Positions 45,304 through 53,922 of a stretch of 64,000 nt of DNA are shown one piece after another. Location of the stretch: the NCBI RefSeq assembly GCF_003584645.1, contig NZ_AP017928.1, positions 460,981-524,980 on the forward strand, read 5' to 3'. The stretch's first letter is position 1. Each line of letters begins with the position of its first letter. The translations under genes were made by a program, and so were the position numbers. Origin of the DNA: Methylocaldum marinum (GTDB lineage Bacteria > Pseudomonadota > Gammaproteobacteria > Methylococcales > Methylococcaceae). Below the pieces are notes generated by a model, which did no database searches, was not told the origin of the DNA, and saw only the letters and a program-made list of their open reading frames with translations.

Positions 45304-45577
45304 GGGACAAAGAAAGGCTTGATGGAGAAGACGGGTGCCTATTTTGCGCATTCACGCTAGCTAGGACGCTTTCAGGTCTGGCCTAGGGGGGCTGCATTTC
45401 TCACACTATTTGGTCCTCGGATTGTGAAAAGCCAATTCATTCGGTCGTTGAAGTTGGCGATGGACCGAGGCGGGGCTGTACAAATTCGGGAAACGGAGCT
45501 GCCGGGTTTACCTGCTTGCAATCTTACGGATGAAAAAGGCTCGAGATGATTCAACCTGAGGCGAGACCAGCCATTTA

Positions 45578-47131
45578 ATGCTGTTCAATTCATACCCTTT
45601 TATCTTTGGCTTTCTTCCCGTCACATTTCTCGTCTTTCTCATATTGGGGAGATACAGCCATTATTGCGCCGCGATGTGGCTTACCGCCGCTTCCATGTTT
45701 TTCTATGGCTATTGGAACCCGGCCTATTTGCCGCTTCTGGCGGCATCCATTAGTTTTAACTACGTCATCGGTTTTGTCCTGGCTAGAGAAAGAGATCGAG
45801 ATCGGGCGGCATTCCGTAAGTTCGTCCTTACATCCGGCGTCGCCGCCAATCTCCTCATGCTGGCTTACTATAAATATGCCGGCTTTCTGGCGCAGGCGGT
45901 GAAAGATTTGACAGGCGTCGATCTTTCGTTGGCCGAAATTGTTCTTCCGCTCGGCATCTCGTTTTTTACCTTTACCCAGATTGCGTTCCTGGTGGACGTG
46001 TACCGGGGTATCGCGAGGGAGTTTAACTTTGTCCATTATGCGCTTTTTGTGACGTATTTTCCCCATTTGATCGCCGGCCCCGTCTTGCATCACAAGGAAA
46101 TGATGCCGCAGTTTTCGCAGAAACAGATATACAGGCTCGACTGGGAGAATCTCGCCCTGGGCGCAACCGTTTTCGTGTTCGGGCTGTTCAAGAAGGTGGT
46201 ATTGGCAGACGGCATTGCGATTTATGCGACGCCGGTATTCGACGCCGTGGATCAGGGCCGGATGCTGAGTTCGGGAGAAGCGTGGATTGGCGTACTTGCG
46301 TATTCGGCCCAGCTTTATTTCGATTTTTCCGGTTATTCCGATATGGCGATCGGATTATCCCGCATGTTCGGCATCAAATTGCCGCTTAATTTCAATTCCC
46401 CGTACAAAGCCGTCAATATCATCGATTTTTGGCGGCGCTGGCATATGACCTTGTCCCATTTTCTCAGGGATTATCTCTACATACCTTTGGGCGGCAGCCG
46501 CAAGGGGAAATTCAGGCGATATCTAAACCTGATGATCACCATGCTCCTTGGAGGACTATGGCACGGCGCGGGGTGGACGTTTCTTCTCTGGGGCGGACTG
46601 CACGGCTTGTATTTGGTTATGAACCACGCCTGGCATTCGCTGCGTCTGTCCCGGGGACACGATCTTGAGCGCAGCAGCCGATTGGGGAGAATCTGCGGCC
46701 GTACCGTCACTTTCCTGGCTGTGATTTTGGCCTGGGTGCCGTTTCGGACGGAAAGCTTTTCATCGGCAGCGAGCCTTTATGCCAGCATGGCGGGAATTCA
46801 CGGTAACGAACCGCGAGGGGTTTTCGAGCCTTTGGCCGAGTCGTCCAGCATAGCGGCAATCCTGAATTTCATTCCTGTCCACATATCGTCCATCTTCGAA
46901 GCGAGTTTGAGTTGCGCCGTCGTCTTGGTGATTCTGTTCACCATTCCCAATACGCAACAGGTTATGCGGTATTTTCGCGTGGCGCTGGAAGCGGTCGAGG
47001 CCGACCGTAGGGAACTCCTCGACACGACCTGGACGCCCAGTTTCAAATGGGCTCTCGTGATCTCGATGATGGGTTTGTGGGCTTTCCTGGATTTGAACCG
47101 AGTGAGTGAATTCCTTTATTTTCAGTTTTGA
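45578..47131 (+). CDS. MBOAT family O-acyltransferase (AlgI-like)
   Basis: Polytopic membrane O-acyltransferase of 517 residues that passes an acyl group, usually acetyl, across the membrane for transfer to polysaccharide. About ten helices are visible. The family motifs are WRRWHMTLSHFLRDYLYIPLGG and LLGGLWHGAGWTF, with the catalytic His at 329. A 274-bp gap precedes it (45304-45577) and contains no gene I can support. The SGNH-like partner is translated from an overlapping start. Confidence 0.93.
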   Translation: MLFNSYPFIFGFLPVTFLVFLILGRYSHYCAAMWLTAASMFFYGYWNPAYLPLLAASISFNYVIGFVLARERDRDRAAFRKFVLTSGVAANLLMLAYYKYAGFLAQAVKDLTGVDLSLAEIVLPLGISFFTFTQIAFLVDVYRGIAREFNFVHYALFVTYFPHLIAGPVLHHKEMMPQFSQKQIYRLDWENLALGATVFVFGLFKKVVLADGIAIYATPVFDAVDQGRMLSSGEAWIGVLAYSAQLYFDFSGYSDMAIGLSRMFGIKLPLNFNSPYKAVNIIDFWRRWHMTLSHFLRDYLYIPLGGSRKGKFRRYLNLMITMLLGGLWHGAGWTFLLWGGLHGLYLVMNHAWHSLRLSRGHDLERSSRLGRICGRTVTFLAVILAWVPFRTESFSSAASLYASMAGIHGNEPRGVFEPLAESSSIAAILNFIPVHISSIFEASLSCAVVLVILFTIPNTQQVMRYFRVALEAVEADRRELLDTTWTPSFKWALVISMMGLWAFLDLNRVSEFLYFQF

Positions 47132-48330
47132 AGCCCATGTTCCGTCGCTATTTGGTAAGTTGCTTCGCGGTGGTATTTGCGGGCGGATTTCTGATCTGGG
47201 CACTGAATTATATCGTCGACCCTTATACGTTGTTCGGTACTCGAAAGATTGAGCGTGTCAGCGTCCATAAAGCCGATTTCGTGAAACATCTGCGGCTGAC
47301 GAACGCCTACGCTCCCGTGCGCCTAAAGCCGGATTGCCTGATTCTGGGCACGTCCAGAGCCGCTCGCGGATTGTCCCCGGATCATCCCGCCCTGGCGGGA
47401 CTGCATTGCTACAACCTGGCCTTGCCCAGCGTCAGCGTGTACGAGATTTTGCGGTACGTCCAGCATGCCCATGCCGTCCGTCCGCTGAAAAAGATCCTGA
47501 TCGCACTGGATTTCCGGGTTTTCAGTCAGCTCGAGGACAACCGCGAATTTTCCGAATCGCGCATGGTAGTCACCTCCGAGGGAAAGCCCAACCGGGCGTT
47601 TGACCTTGCTTACCTGGCCGATGCGGTGTCCGCTTTGTGGTCGATGGATGCGGTGGTCAGCAGTCTCAGGACGGTTCGCTTTCAGGGTTGGCAAAAGATG
47701 ACATTGGCCGACAACGGGCAATGGCTGAATCTGGACGACAGGCAGGATCATGCCGCCGCTTTCGCGGCCTACACTCGAAACACTTATGACCGCTTTCGGG
47801 AATACCGGCGCAAGGACTTGAGTTTGGAGCGGAACGGCGAGCATTTTGCCGAGTTGCTCCGGTTTGCCCATCGTGAGCACATCGATGCTCATTTCATGGT
47901 TTCGCCTTCTCATGCATGGCATTGGGAAACGATGAATCTCGCCGGGCTTTGGCAGCAGTTCGAGGAGATCAAGCGGCTGCTGGTCCGCATCAACGGTGAC
48001 GAAGCGGAACGAGCAGCGGCGGAGCCGTTTCCGCTTTGGGACTTCAGCGGCCCCAACGCCATTACGACGGAAGTGGTTCCACTCGATTCCAAGGCATCCA
48101 TGCACTGGTTCTGGGAATCCGTTCACTATAAGCCGGCTTTGGGAAACCTGGTTATGAATTCGATTTTCGGGTATGGTCCGGATGCGGTGGAAGGGGGTGA
48201 TGCCTTAGGCACGGTGCTCACGCGGGAAAACGTGGATAGCCGCCTGGCGATCATACGCGAGGCTCTCGGAGTCTATGAAGCGGAACACAGTGGCGATGTC
48301 GAGCGCATCCGTAAAATCATCGATTTATAG
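47128..48330 (+). CDS. SGNH-like periplasmic partner of the MBOAT acyltransferase
   Basis: Protein of 400 residues with one N-terminal membrane helix (residues about 8-30) and a periplasmic domain. CLILGTSRAARGL carries the nucleophile Ser76 of a GxSR-type block, DFSGPN a middle block and WESVHYKPALGN the catalytic Asp/Glu-His region (His333). AlgJ/AlgX and DltD have the same role with their MBOAT partners: moving acyl groups onto the glycan. The frame can start at TTG 47128, overlapping the MBOAT stop, or at ATG 47137. Confidence 0.75.
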   Translation: MKPMFRRYLVSCFAVVFAGGFLIWALNYIVDPYTLFGTRKIERVSVHKADFVKHLRLTNAYAPVRLKPDCLILGTSRAARGLSPDHPALAGLHCYNLALPSVSVYEILRYVQHAHAVRPLKKILIALDFRVFSQLEDNREFSESRMVVTSEGKPNRAFDLAYLADAVSALWSMDAVVSSLRTVRFQGWQKMTLADNGQWLNLDDRQDHAAAFAAYTRNTYDRFREYRRKDLSLERNGEHFAELLRFAHREHIDAHFMVSPSHAWHWETMNLAGLWQQFEEIKRLLVRINGDEAERAAAEPFPLWDFSGPNAITTEVVPLDSKASMHWFWESVHYKPALGNLVMNSIFGYGPDAVEGGDALGTVLTRENVDSRLAIIREALGVYEAEHSGDVERIRKIIDL

Positions 48331-48341
48331 GCCATTCGATC

Positions 48342-49316
48342 ATGCCGGAAAATAAAAAATATGTCATTCTCGCGGGCTCCGGTCGCTCGGGTACGACCTG
48401 GTTAGGCTCAATTCTCGATTCCTACGAGAAGGCGGAATATTTTTACGAAATCTGCCATTACCCGGAACTCGGTTTCACGACGCCCGAACTCTTGAAGATA
48501 AAGAACCCTTATACGTTTCGGCTTCCCCATAGGCCGGTCTGGGTGAGGCGGGGGGAAAGGGCTATCCTGGAAACCCAGGTCAAGTACGGGTTCAGGGCGA
48601 ACGAAGCAGCTCGGTCGTTGCGCTTGAACAAGGATTACGGCTTCAGGAAAACCGCGCCGGACACTTATTTGTTCAAGATCGTTCGCTTGCTTTGGTTCTG
48701 CGAAAAGCTGGATGATTTAAAGCAGGTACTGGGCGATAATCTGAAAATCATACATCTGATCCGCAATCCGTTTTCTCAGCTGGCTTCGGAGCTGCGGCAG
48801 CACGCCGGAAATGCCGAGGCGGCCGAAAAGCGTTATCGGGAGCGGGTGGAATATGTGTTGAAAAACCCGGCCTTTTCAGGCTTTCACGGGCTGGCCGAAG
48901 AATATGCGGGGGCGGGCTGGCCGGAACACATGGTTTTGTTGTGGTGGGTCAGTAACGAATTGATGTTGAAGGCAACGTCGATGCCGATGATCCGCGTCGT
49001 TTATGAAGACCTTTGCGTGGAGCCGGAAGCGGAAGTCAGAAGGATTTTCGATTTTCTGGGCTGGACCGTCTCGGAACAGACCTTGCGCCACCTGAAGAAC
49101 ACCACTTCGGTAACGGCTTCCGAGCGGGGCGAATGGTCGATCAAGAAGAATTCCGAGGAGTCCATGACGCGGTGGAGAAAGGAGTTGAGCGAAGATCTTT
49201 ACCGGCGAATTTCTGCGATGGTTTCCAGGTGTTCATTCCTTGAGCTGTGGCGGGGCAGGGACTTGACGGCCGCCTCGAAGGCGGATTTAAAAGCGGTTTC
49301 AAATAAGCTCCCATAA
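48342..49316 (+). CDS. Sulfotransferase family protein
   Basis: PAPS-dependent sulfotransferase of 324 residues. The phosphosulfate loop is GSGRSGTT (12-19) and the 3'-phosphate motif LIRNPFSQLASE (139-150). No signal peptide is present. The C-terminal SIKKNSEESMTRWRKELS matches the Lys-rich PAPS-binding end of this fold. It follows the acyltransferase partner by 11 bp, so sulfate and acyl decoration genes share a transcription unit. Confidence 0.9.
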   Translation: MPENKKYVILAGSGRSGTTWLGSILDSYEKAEYFYEICHYPELGFTTPELLKIKNPYTFRLPHRPVWVRRGERAILETQVKYGFRANEAARSLRLNKDYGFRKTAPDTYLFKIVRLLWFCEKLDDLKQVLGDNLKIIHLIRNPFSQLASELRQHAGNAEAAEKRYRERVEYVLKNPAFSGFHGLAEEYAGAGWPEHMVLLWWVSNELMLKATSMPMIRVVYEDLCVEPEAEVRRIFDFLGWTVSEQTLRHLKNTTSVTASERGEWSIKKNSEESMTRWRKELSEDLYRRISAMVSRCSFLELWRGRDLTAASKADLKAVSNKLP

Positions 49317-49337
49317 TCATTATAAGCAGAGGGCAAG

Positions 49338-50360
49338 ATGCGTCAGCCGGATACGAAAAGCAGCGACTCGATTCCGCACGCTGGGGACGGGCATTCGAAG
49401 CGAGAGCTGATCTCGGTGATCATGCCGTGCTACAACGCAGCAGCGTTCGTCGAAGAGTCGATTCGCTGCGTCGTCAACCAGACCTATCCGTCGGTGGAAA
49501 TCATCGTGGTGGACGACGGTTCCACCGATGGCTCGGTTGCCATCCTGGATCGGTTGAAGACCGAGTTTCCCGGGCAAGTTCGACTGCTATCGCAACACAG
49601 GAAGGGACCTTACCCGGCTCGGAATCGAGGTTTGCGGGAAGCCCGGGGTTCCCTTATCGCATTTCTGGACGCCGACGATTTCTGGGCTCCCGATTGTCTG
49701 GAAAAGCTATACGCGGCGCTGGCTTCGAATGCAGCGGACTGCGCCTATTGCGGCTGGCAGAACGTCGGCGACGGGGCTCCCGGACAGGAGCCGTACGTGC
49801 CGCCGGCGTATGAGGACGAGGATACGATCGCATTGTTTTTGAAGAGCTGCCCTTGGCCGATTCACGCAGCCCTGGTCAGGCGTGAAATCGTGGAGGCGAT
49901 CGAAGGTTTTTCCGAGCGTCGGTTCTCGGCCATGGATTACGATTTCTGGCTCAAGCTGATTGCCCGGACGCGTCATATCGTTCGCGTTTCCGAGGTTCTG
50001 GCGTTTTATCGTTGGCATGGCCGAGGCCAGATTTCATCGGGCAAATGGCGCCAGACCATGGATGCCTATACCGTAAGGCGAGATTTCGTTCGCAAACATC
50101 CGGATTTGGTTTCGCACCTCGATGTCCCGGCACTTAAGAATTTAGTCGCCGGCGAGCTGCTGCGGGCCGCTTATCGGGCCTATTGGAAGCGCGACCTCGT
50201 GTCGGCGCAAGGCTTGTTTCGCGAGGCATTGATCCGCGGCGCCTGGCGTTTGGCGGATCTCAAATACATATTACCCGCGCTCCTTCCGGGTCCGATATTT
50301 CGCGCCTTCTTGGGGATGGTGGATTCGCAGCGGAGCGCCTTGGCACCGAAAGGGGAGTGA
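49338..50360 (+). CDS. Glycosyltransferase family 2
   Basis: GT-A transferase of 340 residues. Motifs are ISVIMPCYNAAAFVEESI, IIVVDDGSTDGS and AFLDADDFW. The C-terminal part has AMDYDFWLKLIARTR, which is common in family 2 transferases of surface-polysaccharide loci. It sits between a sulfotransferase and a deacetylase gene that starts two bases after its stop. Confidence 0.93.
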   Translation: MRQPDTKSSDSIPHAGDGHSKRELISVIMPCYNAAAFVEESIRCVVNQTYPSVEIIVVDDGSTDGSVAILDRLKTEFPGQVRLLSQHRKGPYPARNRGLREARGSLIAFLDADDFWAPDCLEKLYAALASNAADCAYCGWQNVGDGAPGQEPYVPPAYEDEDTIALFLKSCPWPIHAALVRREIVEAIEGFSERRFSAMDYDFWLKLIARTRHIVRVSEVLAFYRWHGRGQISSGKWRQTMDAYTVRRDFVRKHPDLVSHLDVPALKNLVAGELLRAAYRAYWKRDLVSAQGLFREALIRGAWRLADLKYILPALLPGPIFRAFLGMVDSQRSALAPKGE

Positions 50361-50361
50361 G

Positions 50362-51153
50362 ATGGATCGAGCCGTCGTTCTGATGTACCACCGGGTGGGC
50401 GCGAGCGCCAATGCCTGGGAGCGAAAGTACTGCGTCAGTCCCGATGCCTTCGAATCGCATATGAAGAAGCTGGCGGCAAAGGGTATGCGGGCGGTACCCA
50501 TCGACGACTTCGTTGCCTGGATACAGAGCGGTCCGGAGTTGCCGGATGGCAGTTTCTTGCTGACTTTCGACGACGGCTTTCTGGGGGTTTACGAACACGC
50601 TTATCCGGTACTGCGAGACTTGGGATGGCCGGCGACCGTGTTCCTGGTGAGCGGCTTGATCGGGGGAAAGGACGAATGGTGTCGGCGCGAGAATCCTTCC
50701 GGTGCGACCTATCCTTTGTTGAATCGCGATCAGATCGAGGAAATGCGAGGTCGGGGATTCAGCTTTCATTCCCATTCCCGCAGCCATGCCGACCTGACCT
50801 GCCTGGACGACCTCGAACTCGAAGCCGAGCTCGCGGGATCGCGCGCCGATCTCGAGAGCTTACTCGGCAATCCGATACCGTTCCTGGCCTACCCTTATGG
50901 ACGCTACGACGAGCGGGTGCTCGAGGCTGCCCGGAAAGCGGGGTACAGTGCGGCTTTTTCGGTCCAGCCGGGTTTCAACCGTCCGGGCCGGGTGGATCCA
51001 TTCCGAATTCGCCGGCTGGACGTGTTCGGTACGGACACGCCGTCCGCTCTTGCACGAAAGGTCAGTCTGGGATCGAACGATGGCGATCTGAAGCACGCTT
51101 TGGGTTACTACTGGAGCCGCGCGGCGAATCGGGTGCGAAGTGTCGTTCGGTAA
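50362..51153 (+). CDS. Polysaccharide deacetylase family protein
   Basis: NodB-type deacetylase of 263 residues. LMYHRVG at the N-terminus, LTFDDGF (catalytic Asp and metal Asp), SFHSHSRSHADLT (HxxxH motif) and FLAYPYGRYDE are all present. No clear signal peptide is seen. It differs from the XrtA deacetylase at 9894 and probably acts on another hexosamine or on an intermediate. It begins two bases after the glycosyltransferase stop and is likely co-translated with it. Confidence 0.92.
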   Translation: MDRAVVLMYHRVGASANAWERKYCVSPDAFESHMKKLAAKGMRAVPIDDFVAWIQSGPELPDGSFLLTFDDGFLGVYEHAYPVLRDLGWPATVFLVSGLIGGKDEWCRRENPSGATYPLLNRDQIEEMRGRGFSFHSHSRSHADLTCLDDLELEAELAGSRADLESLLGNPIPFLAYPYGRYDERVLEAARKAGYSAAFSVQPGFNRPGRVDPFRIRRLDVFGTDTPSALARKVSLGSNDGDLKHALGYYWSRAANRVRSVVR

Positions 51154-51262
51154 CTGCCGGCATGCCGGGCGTCTGTCGCCGCCTGTCCGCCGCGTGGAGC
51201 GACTGCGTCCTGCCGGGCCTTATGCACGCTCTTGTGTCGTCTGAATCCGGAAAAACGTTCAC

Positions 51263-52183
51263 GTGAAACTCGCTTATACCGTCGCCCTCTGTACTCATAA
51301 TCACGCGGACCGATTGGCACGTACGCTGGCCGATCTGTCGCGTATCCGGTCACCGAAACGCGCCTGGGAACTGGTGATCATCGACAACGCCAGTACCGAC
51401 GCCACGTCTGCCGTTCTTGAACGCCATTCCTGGCCGGAGGAGTGGCAGGTTCGTGTGCTTAGGGAAGAAAAGCTCGGTCTTTCGAATGCGCGCAACCGTG
51501 CGATTCGGGAAGCGCAGGGGGAATATATCTTGTTCATGGATGATGACGAGACGCCGGAGCCCGACTGGCTGCAGGCTTACGAACGCATTATCGTGGACGA
51601 GAGTCCGGATGCGGTAGGGGGACGTATCGAAGTGCTTTTCGAGGATAGTGACCGCCCGATCTGGATGGAAGACGAACTGCTCGGGTTTGTGGGCAGACTG
51701 GACCACGGGCCGACTGCTCGACGGTTAACGGATCCCAAGACGCCCATTTTCGGCGGTAATTTCGGTTTTCGGGCGGGGGTTTTCGACACAATCGGCGGTT
51801 TCGATCCTATATTGGGGCGAAAGGGCGGATCTAATGTCGGAGGCGAGGATACTGAAATCTACAAGCGTATGCTCAATCTCGGATGTCGGGTCTGGTGGGT
51901 TCCGGAGGCGGTTATACATCACCGTATCCAGGCCTGGAAACTGTCGCGTAAATACTTTTTGGACTTGCACTACCGCCAGGGACAGACGGAAGGAATGATC
52001 AAGCGGGGCGACAATTCTCGAATTCCGCCCAAGTACCTTTATCCCCAGCTTTGGAGAGCCGTATGGCGCGTCGTCCGGATGCGTGCCGCACGCGGATCCG
52101 ATTACTCACTGCGGCTTGAAATGAACGTGGCATATTTTCTCGGGTATATTAACGGCTGGTTTTCCGGTACGCAGACCGGGTAA
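51263..52183 (+). CDS. Glycosyltransferase family 2
   Basis: GT-A transferase of 306 residues starting with GTG at 51263. It has YTVALCTHNHADRLARTL, VIIDNASTDAT and YILFMDDDETPEPDWL as nucleotide- and metal-binding motifs. A conserved acceptor region FGGNFGFRAGVFDTIGGFD and GGEDTEIYKRM follow. It is related to the next gene, and the two may have arisen by duplication. Confidence 0.92.
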   Translation: MKLAYTVALCTHNHADRLARTLADLSRIRSPKRAWELVIIDNASTDATSAVLERHSWPEEWQVRVLREEKLGLSNARNRAIREAQGEYILFMDDDETPEPDWLQAYERIIVDESPDAVGGRIEVLFEDSDRPIWMEDELLGFVGRLDHGPTARRLTDPKTPIFGGNFGFRAGVFDTIGGFDPILGRKGGSNVGGEDTEIYKRMLNLGCRVWWVPEAVIHHRIQAWKLSRKYFLDLHYRQGQTEGMIKRGDNSRIPPKYLYPQLWRAVWRVVRMRAARGSDYSLRLEMNVAYFLGYINGWFSGTQTG

Positions 52184-52291
52184 ATTTGAACGCCCTATTT
52201 GCCGTTATTATCTGCGCTTGCAGATTGATTTTGTTTGCTGACCTTTGGATGAACTGGATCGATCGACGTTTAGTCGTGAAATAGGAAAATA

Positions 52292-53248
52292 GTGAATCGA
52301 CTTACCGTCCTGATATGCACGCATAATCGTGCCGATTTGCTCGATAGGGTACTCGAGTCTTTGAATCTGGCTCTGCGTCCGCCTAATTGGTCGATCGACA
52401 TTTTGGTAGCCGCCAATGCGTGCACCGACCGCACCCACAAATTGCTGGAACGTATCAGCGGACGTCCGGCCAGCGCGCGATCGCTTCCGGTCGCCTGGTT
52501 CGCCGAACCGGTTCCGGGCAAATCCCATGCACTCAACAGCGCAATCCGGCGCTTGGGCAGTGGACTGGTCGCTTTGATCGATGACGATCATCGAGTCGAT
52601 GCGTCATTCCTGACCGCAATCTGCACTGCGGCCGAAGCCTATCCGGAAGCCACCATGTTTTGCGGCCGGATTTTGCCGGACTGGAATGGATCGGAGCCGC
52701 AATGGGTGCACGATACCGGACCGTATTCGGTTTACCCGTTGCCGGTGCCCTGCCAGGACCAGGGCGATGAGCCCCGTACAATTACATTGGAGGGAAGGCT
52801 TCCGGGGGGCGGCAATCTGATCGTCCGCCGTGACGTGTTCGCTCGCGTCGGAGGCTTCTCGACCGAGCTCGGTCCACGAGGGCACGATCTCGGAGGCGGC
52901 GAAGACGTGGACTTCATTATCCGCGCATTGCAGTCCGGCGAGCGGATGCAATACATTCCGAACATCGTGCAGTACCACTATGTCGATTTGAAACGGTTCC
53001 GGCTTTTCTATCTTTTGAGAAAAAGTTATCAGCGTTCGTATAGCGCAACTTTGGCCAACGCGGATATCGAATCGAAGATTCCGAGATATATCTGGCGAAA
53101 ACTGCTGACTTATTTGGTCAGCGCTATGTTTTCGTTGAGTTGGAAACGTACCCGTTTCTATTTGATGCGCCTTAGCGCGACGCTGGGGGAATTGCAGGCG
53201 TTTCAGACATTCTGGAAGCGGACCCGCCGTTCCGTAGATGCGTGTTAG
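52292..53248 (+). CDS. Glycosyltransferase family 2
   Basis: GT-A transferase of 318 residues with a GTG start supported by AGGA at 52283-52286. Motifs are RLTVLICTHNRADLL, ILVAANACTD (the usual Asp of DN is replaced by Ala-Asn) and LVALIDDDHRVDASFL. The region GGGNLIVRRDVFARVGGF and GGGEDVDFIIRAL match the previous gene. It ends the plus-strand accessory region; the next genes are on the minus strand and a 103-bp convergent gap follows without an obvious terminator. Confidence 0.9.
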   Translation: MNRLTVLICTHNRADLLDRVLESLNLALRPPNWSIDILVAANACTDRTHKLLERISGRPASARSLPVAWFAEPVPGKSHALNSAIRRLGSGLVALIDDDHRVDASFLTAICTAAEAYPEATMFCGRILPDWNGSEPQWVHDTGPYSVYPLPVPCQDQGDEPRTITLEGRLPGGGNLIVRRDVFARVGGFSTELGPRGHDLGGGEDVDFIIRALQSGERMQYIPNIVQYHYVDLKRFRLFYLLRKSYQRSYSATLANADIESKIPRYIWRKLLTYLVSAMFSLSWKRTRFYLMRLSATLGELQAFQTFWKRTRRSVDAC

Positions 53249-53351
53249 GCGGCGCTCGAGCGGTTTCTGCCTACTGTAGAGGCCCTCGCGAGTAGGTTGG
53301 GAGTCCTTTCCCGACACCTCGGATGGATATCGCCTCGCCGGCTTCAGGGCG

Positions 53352-53768
53352 TTAGGGGCATGGCGCCGCGGGAACGATGGTAGCCACGATTTCTTCGCCG
53401 GTGCTGTCGCCGCAAAAACTGTAAGTGTCGTCGTCGTTGACGTGAACGGCGTAGCTATAGGTGCCGCCGCTGCCGTAGTTGTAGGTGACGACGGCATTGG
53501 CGCCGGTGCCCGAGATATTCCAGGAACCGACTTCTTTAGACGGATCGACCGGATCGGAAGGCCCTTTTTTGTAATCCACCAGCACACCGCCGCCGCTACC
53601 CTGGTGCTGCTCCTGCCACTGCTCGTCTCCCCGGATCGCGCAGACCGTCATGCCGGATAAAGTATTTTGAAGTTGGACCTGGTTGAGATTCGGGCCGCTA
53701 CAATCTGCCATTGCTTGGCCCGCGAAGCCGGTAAGTATGAAAACGCCCCATACGATAATCTGTTTCAC
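53352..53768 (-). CDS. Small secreted protein with four Cys, unknown function
   Basis: From GTG 53768 the product is 138 residues. That start has GGGAG eight bases upstream and gives a clean signal peptide (KQIIVWGVFILTGFAGQAMA); the longer frame from 53801 does not. The mature protein is small, beta-rich and Gly-rich, with four Cys that could form two disulfides, and a YNYGSGGTYSYAV segment. I do not recognise a domain. Being minus-strand next to a polymerase-like gene, it may be part of the surface assembly or unrelated. Confidence 0.65.
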   Translation of the reverse strand: MKQIIVWGVFILTGFAGQAMADCSGPNLNQVQLQNTLSGMTVCAIRGDEQWQEQHQGSGGGVLVDYKKGPSDPVDPSKEVGSWNISGTGANAVVTYNYGSGGTYSYAVHVNDDDTYSFCGDSTGEEIVATIVPAAPCP

Positions 53769-53804
53769 AGTATTGTCTCCCTGAGTGGAATAGGTGGCCA
53801 AGCG

Positions 53805-53833
53805 ATCTTAACGATAGCCGGTGAGCCCAGCAA
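53805..53833 (-). promoter_or_regulatory. Candidate sigma-70 promoter of the secreted four-Cys protein
   Basis: On the minus strand TTGCTG (53828-53833) and TAAGAT (53805-53810) are 17 bases apart. The -35 matches the consensus in three of six positions and the -10 in four of six. Transcription would start about 30 bases before the GTG at 53768. This is read by eye only. Confidence 0.35.
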
Positions 53834-53922
53834 GCTCTTTATGGGTGGCCGAAAGGCCTGCAAAGCGGTCGGATAAGGCAACCGCGACGCGGACATTTTG
53901 CGTCCAAGCCGATCGAACCCGA

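Noticed and set aside
53249..53351. Six-base inverted repeat (CCTACT/AGTAGG) in the convergent gap as a terminator
   Set aside because: Short stem, 15-base loop and no T-tract.
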